Both the position numbers and the translations under genes were made by a program. Of a stretch of DNA of 64,000 bases, positions 54,401 through 60,400 are shown in pieces. Each line of letters starts with the position of its first letter. The first letter of the stretch is position 1. The notes beneath the pieces were generated by a model. That model was not told the DNA's origin. It worked only from the letters and a program-made list of their open reading frames with translations, and searched no databases. The stretch comes from Mesostigma viride. Lineage: Eukaryota > Streptophyta > Mesostigmatophyceae > Mesostigmatales > Mesostigmataceae. The stretch is taken from contig RPFO01000188.1 in assembly GCA_009746045.1 (NCBI GenBank), forward strand, positions 338,501 to 402,500, read 5' to 3'.

Positions 54401-57400
54401 AACATCCCGAGGACCTACCAGACCCGTGCTTCGAAAGGTCTACCTTGATCTTGGACCATGATATAGCTGGCCCTGGTGTTCGCGACTAAAGGCTATGCTC
54501 CTTAAATTAAACTATTATGCCAGGCTGTGCATTATTGGTGTTGTCTAGATTTAGAGCTGAGAATGTGACGCTGTACTGTATAGAAGAAAATCATTTTGGA
54601 AAAATATTTTAGTGCTGGCACACGTACCTAGGTCAGCCCAAGTTGGGGCTGACTAGGCAAGGTGGTTGCCATAAAAGGTGGGCTTCCATTCCAGGGAAGC
54701 AGGTTGTTTCTTTTGCGGGTAGACAAGTCTGTGTGGATTCCACCGTATAGAGCTAGCACACAATTGTAATAAACTTGATGTTTTGTGGTGTCATGCATGC
54801 AAAGGCAAAGCAAGGGCATAAATAGATGGCTGATTACATAGTATATATCTAACGACAAGATGTAGAACACACTTACAACCATTGTAATACGTATCTTACT
54901 GTATAGCATCCAAGGCTGGGTTCACTTTGCTGTGACATGCATTACCACAAGACATCAATTATATTACAAAAGTTGTGCAGCTTATAATTGTGGAAATACC
55001 ACAGACTAGTCTACCAGATGTCCCTTGGGGGGGCACCTGTATGGTAATGGCAGCACACAACAAAAGGAAAAAGTACAGGGCCAGCTCACAGCTGCTGTGC
55101 CCCTGCACCCACACCTCCTACATGGCTAGTAGCCGAATACTACGTAACAAGCAATACAAAATAACAAACCTGGGGGTACTATGTCCCAGCCCAGGGTCAC
55201 TCTCGGGCCAGTTAAACCAGTTCCTCCCTAAAGCTCCACACGTGGGGGCATTGTTGGCCTGCTCATAAAAAGAATCATGAGAAGATGAGAAACGTTGAAA
55301 TGATACAGTATTGAAAAATCTAGAAGCAGCGAAAGAAGACCTGTCTCCACAAAACCGAATCCCAGGCCAGAGCCAGCTGCCACAGGGCAGCTGGGATGTC
55401 CGCCTGCAATGCTCGATGAAGCCCGACGTAGCGTATCACCGACGCTGGCGATCGCCATCGCCCCTGGAGCTGAATCTGCTCCGCCGACACCCCCGCCAGG
55501 GCTTCCTGGGTCGCCCCCCCATGCCGCAGGCTATGGAAGCTGAAATTTGCCGGGAACTCGCATCCTAACCTGCACTGCCTCCCATTCCTTCCTGGCCTGG
55601 CTATACAACAGACCTCCAAAAATAAAGTCTGTCGGGGCCCGCCCCTCCACCAGCATCCCCAGCAAGCCCAAAGAAAGCTCCTCCCGCACCACAACATACT
55701 GTGCGGAAGCCTGCGCAGTCTTGGGATCCCGGAGCAGCAATGCTCCACCCTCCGCCAAAAGCCCGAGAATTGGATCACCCGGCAGGGCGACATCATTTAC
55801 TCGAAGGCCAAGTGCCTCACTGATGCGAAGATATTGCTGAAAGGCAACAAGAATCAACGCGCCCAACCGTGGCTGCCCTCGTGCAACGAGCAACACCGCA
55901 GTGAAATAGCAATAGTGGTTTCCCCGCGTAGGTTCAGATCCTGCCAGCGTCGCCATGGGGATGGACATCCCCACACTGGGTAAGGTCAGGCAACCAGGCG
56001 CGGTGTGGCGTGGCGCGGCGTGGCAGGGCACGGCTGGCAGCATCAGCAGGGTTATGGGCTGTAGCAACCCACACCCAGTGCGAGCTTGTTGCAGCAGCCA
56101 GCGACAGAGCACAGTACCGCCGTACCATCTGGTTCAGGCGGAATGAAGAAGACCGGCCACGGACAAAAGCACCTATGACAGCACTAGAATCCACCAGACG
56201 GACCACACGAGTACCACGTACCGCCTTGGTCCTGCACGACCACTCCAGCCCTTGGGTCGCAGCAATTGCCTCCCTCACGTTGATGTGGGTAGGCTTGCCT
56301 CGCCACCTGTACGACACCGCCGTCCGCCACCGTCCTCCCCCAAGAAGTTCATAGTCCCCTGCCTCCATCCGCACCAGGTCCCACTCCTCGGAGAGGGGCA
56401 CCGCCGTCGTCCGCCACCCCCTCGCCTCCCGCCGGGTCGCCAGACGGGCGCAAGCAGCCGGCGGCAGGTCTTGTTAGACCACGCCAGCCCCGCTGCTGCT
56501 CGCATCCGTCGCCACCACCCTCTGTGACAGTGGCCGAGCCCTGTCAGCCACCATGAAGGGTGCCAGGGACACCGCCGCCTGCAGTTCCATGCACACCCGC
56601 TGCGGCAACAGCCATCGCCGGCGTTCCGACGATTGCTGCATGGATGCCAGCAGCCGGTAGGTCTCCGACCAGATGGACAGTAAAGGACGGCAGAACAGCT
56701 GCATCCAAACCCATTTCCCAAGCAGGGAATGGAGTTCACGCAAGTAGGAATACCCGCGGACGAGGACACGATCTGTCTGAGCGATGACCGTACCAACCAG
56801 TTCAGCAACCGGAACCATCATGCCGTCCCTCTGGTGTACCACACCAATCGCCGTCACGCTAGTCTGATCAGGCGTAGCCAGCACCACCTTGCTGGCTTTC
56901 TGCACAAGTCCTACTGCCGCATAAGCACCCGCCACACTGGCTAGCTGCGGCGTCCCTATCGCCTGCACCCCGCCTCGCCCTCCCTGCCATTGCTGGCACG
57001 AGGGGAACATCCCTCAATCCCACTGCATCCTCCTCGGCCAGGGCCTCCATCATCTGCTGTGCTATCGCAGTTGCCGAATCCTTGGTCTCGCCTTGGTCTA
57101 TGGTATAGCCTCGGTTGTTCTCCAGGGCCTCTTGCAACTTGTCGGCAAAAGCTCGATCCGCCTCCACCATAGGTCCCCTGCTCCGAGCAGGAGCTGAGCG
57201 ACCTGTGAGACTTTCTTTGAACTAGACCCGATCGAGGCGTCCCTTTTCAGCTGCTGCAGAAAATTGGGATGAGGTGGCTCTATGTCGCCCATGGTAAGTA
57301 ACACTGCTTTATTGTAATATCCCTGATGATGCTTTGTAGGCTTGCTACGCCGTGGTAGGAATTCTTTAGGCAAAAAGAAAACTTGGCTTCCCATTCTGGT

Positions 57401-60400
57401 AAAGCCCACTTAAGTAGCTTCGGGTGCTGACTGACTCACCAGGCAGCTTGGAAAAGTGGCAGTTGGTTCCCAACGGTCACTTTGCCAAACATTCCCAAAA
57501 CATGGGATATGTAGGTGACTACGCTGATCGGCTATGCACTCTCAGCTTAGATCACTGTGCCAGAGATAATATGAGCGATAGCTAAACAATTATAAAAGTC
57601 AGACAACCATTATGATCATTTGTCAATAAAATTACATTGCAACTGTCAATTTTCTTGATGCATTGTTGTGCCACGAGGTCCAACTGTTCTAAGCAAGTCA
57701 ACGACTCAGGCCGGAAATCATTGCCTGTGCAAGTCAGAGGCTCTGAGCCGCGTGAAAGGACATTGCGTTCTCAACAAAGAAGTTGGCAACCAGAAGGTGG
57801 CACTGCTCTTCGTAGGTTGGAGACATGAACCTGGAGATCGTCTGCTGGCGATGATCACCTGGAATGGCCGACCCCGAAGCAGCATGGCCGCTCTCCGCCA
57901 GCGCCCTGAAGCCAAGGAGCTGCTGCTTAATTAATCCGCTCCTTGGCTCCGGCTTTCCTGGCCCAAGAATCTTGAAACACTTCCTCTTTTCGCCAACCTT
58001 TTCCAGAGGGCAAGCATCTATTCCCTGGCCCGAAATGCCCGCAAAATGGGCGCGCGCATCCTTGTTGCGCTGATGGGTTTCCCCTCGTCACTATAGTAAA
58101 ATGATGGCCGCAAAAACCACACCTGAGCTTCAGCTGCGAAACCACCCTCCCCAGCGCATCCTTAGTAGAGGTGACAGTTTTGTTAGAAATTAAATATGTG
58201 TGTGGACTTGATGGAACATTTTGAGACGTAATTGATAATTGCATTGATGACATATTAATCGGCATTATTTAGCCAGGACCACATGCCACCGTTCCTGTCC
58301 ACCAACCACATAATGTGGATCCCGTGGTGGCTAGTCATCGTGGCAAGGATAGACCAACGCAGGTTGCGTCTTCCTCATATGCACAAAGGTGCGCGAATAG
58401 TGAGTGCTTGACAGGCTGGCACAGCTTACATAATCAAACTGAAATGCTGAGCTGTACTGCGTTACGCTAGCCAGATTTTCCGTTAGCACTACTCTAGTCG
58501 AGTAGTACGACTGAACAGTACGCTAGTTATAGGTCCTAGGACCCTAGACGTACAAGTCCTGACATAATGCCGGTTCTCGTAGCTTCGGCACCAAATATCT
58601 TGATCATTCCGTGACCGTATCATGAGCCGTAAAATGACACGATCACTGCCCCCAATACTGCATGATACTCTGCCGATATTAATTACTACGGCCACAATTA
58701 CGGCAGGCGGGTGCAATTACTAGGGACGCAACCCTAATACCTCCGTTTTATGTACAATACAATGGCCTTGGTAAAATATATCACGGCAGGCATTTGGGCA
58801 CACAGGGTGAAATTCACCTCTGATACCCCCCTTGCACAATGCCTATAAAGTAAAGACACAATGCAGGTAGGGATAGCTGTTTCTCCCCCCTTAATTCAGG
58901 CAAGGGCCTAAATAAAGCTAGGTAGGGCAGCCAGATATAACATATCACTGACAAGTTTTTCTAGCTACTTACATATTAATTGTGCTCTAACCCTTTGTCT
59001 GGCATGGCTGCGACCATAAACGTGACAACTAACGCAAACCTAGTGAGCAGTCACAGTTAAGTAACGTAACAACGTTACTATTGACGACTTGTACAAGTCG
59101 GCAAAAGTAACGGTATTACGTTACTTAACTAAGACTATGTACACGCCTGGGGTACTGGGTTCAATTTCTCTCAGAGGCAAATATTTCTAGGCGTAGGCCG
59201 CGTAGGCCAAGTTAAGAATATTTGTTGGGATATTTCCGGCGGAGGCCGCGGAGGCCAAGTCGAAATATGAATTATGGCGGAGGCCAGGTTGGCCAAGTCG
59301 TAATTGCTCCTCGGTAACGAGCAGGTTTGTTCGGCCCGGAGGAATTCCCCTCGCGGCTAGTTTAGTTAAGTAACGTAACAACTGTACTTAACTGCCACCG
59401 CCATGCGATGTTATTAATAGTAGCTGCACGTACCACGTTCCCAACTCAGCTGGCATTTTCATCGTCCTGCTGGCACTACACTTTCAGTTAGCTTGCCAAC
59501 TGCCAAGTCATTACTGAGTCGGTTGCGTGGACTGACGAAATGCCTAGTTCGTAGTAATCGAGCCTAGTTCGTAGTAGAAGATCTTGGGGAAGGTAGGTGC
59601 TGCGCCACGGTCCGGTTGGCCTCACGCCAAGCACTGCCCTGGCTCGAAAATTTTCGAAGCCTAAACCTCGGCTCGAAATTTTTCAGAAGTCTGACCACGT
59701 ATCATCCACATATAATACGTCGGGGCTAAAAAATACGCGTATTACGACACTTGAGCTCCCAAGAAAACCAGCATTTGATTGAAATCAATGAGTAGAGCCC
59801 CTGCCAAAGGCAGGTTTAAGTAGTCATCTCGTCTCCCTCGCATGCAGGAGCAAGAGCCCCCCAAGGGTGGGATGGGTGGGAAGAAACAATTACGGGTCAC
59901 AACCCGCCGACCATGCTTATCAAGCCTACCGTCAAAATGGAAAATGGCAAAACCAGAAATATCCTAACGCTGACAATTTAATAATTCAGCCAGCCAGCTC
60001 ATCTGTCACACGTCTGAGCTGTCAGGCCATGTGTACTCTACGAATGCAACCCTGAACACACTACCCAACCAAGCAGCACACCAATCAATTGGTGAGTGCT
60101 GGTTACATCAGATTTTATTACAGCTTTTTGACGCAACTTCCGTCAGCATTCCACACATGGCCGGCCGTTCAAACAAACGGCACCTGACTTACAAAAGGCA
60201 AAGCTAGTTGCCAGTAGGATTCCCCGGTAAACAACAAGTCGTCCCCATTCGTCTAACAAGCCTTTCTCCATGTACAGCCACAAGGTTGTGGCGGCCCTTT
60301 CTTTCCCGCATTCTGTTTAATAAACTATTTTCAGAGAAATCCGATTATGACACTTGAGCTCCCAAGAAAACCAGCATGTGATTGAAAACAATGAGTAGAG

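Larger units (their letters stand above)
55170..57420 (-). mobile_element. DIRS/PAT-like retrotransposon 3, internally deleted
   Basis: Minus-strand order: leader (57420-57292), gag start (57291), connection and RNase H (57010-55934), tyrosine recombinase (about 55900-55320), terminal module (55262-55170). The gag runs into the polymerase C-terminus near 57000, so the end of gag and the catalytic palm of the reverse transcriptase are missing. It is close to element 2 in RNase H sequence. Confidence 0.75.
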
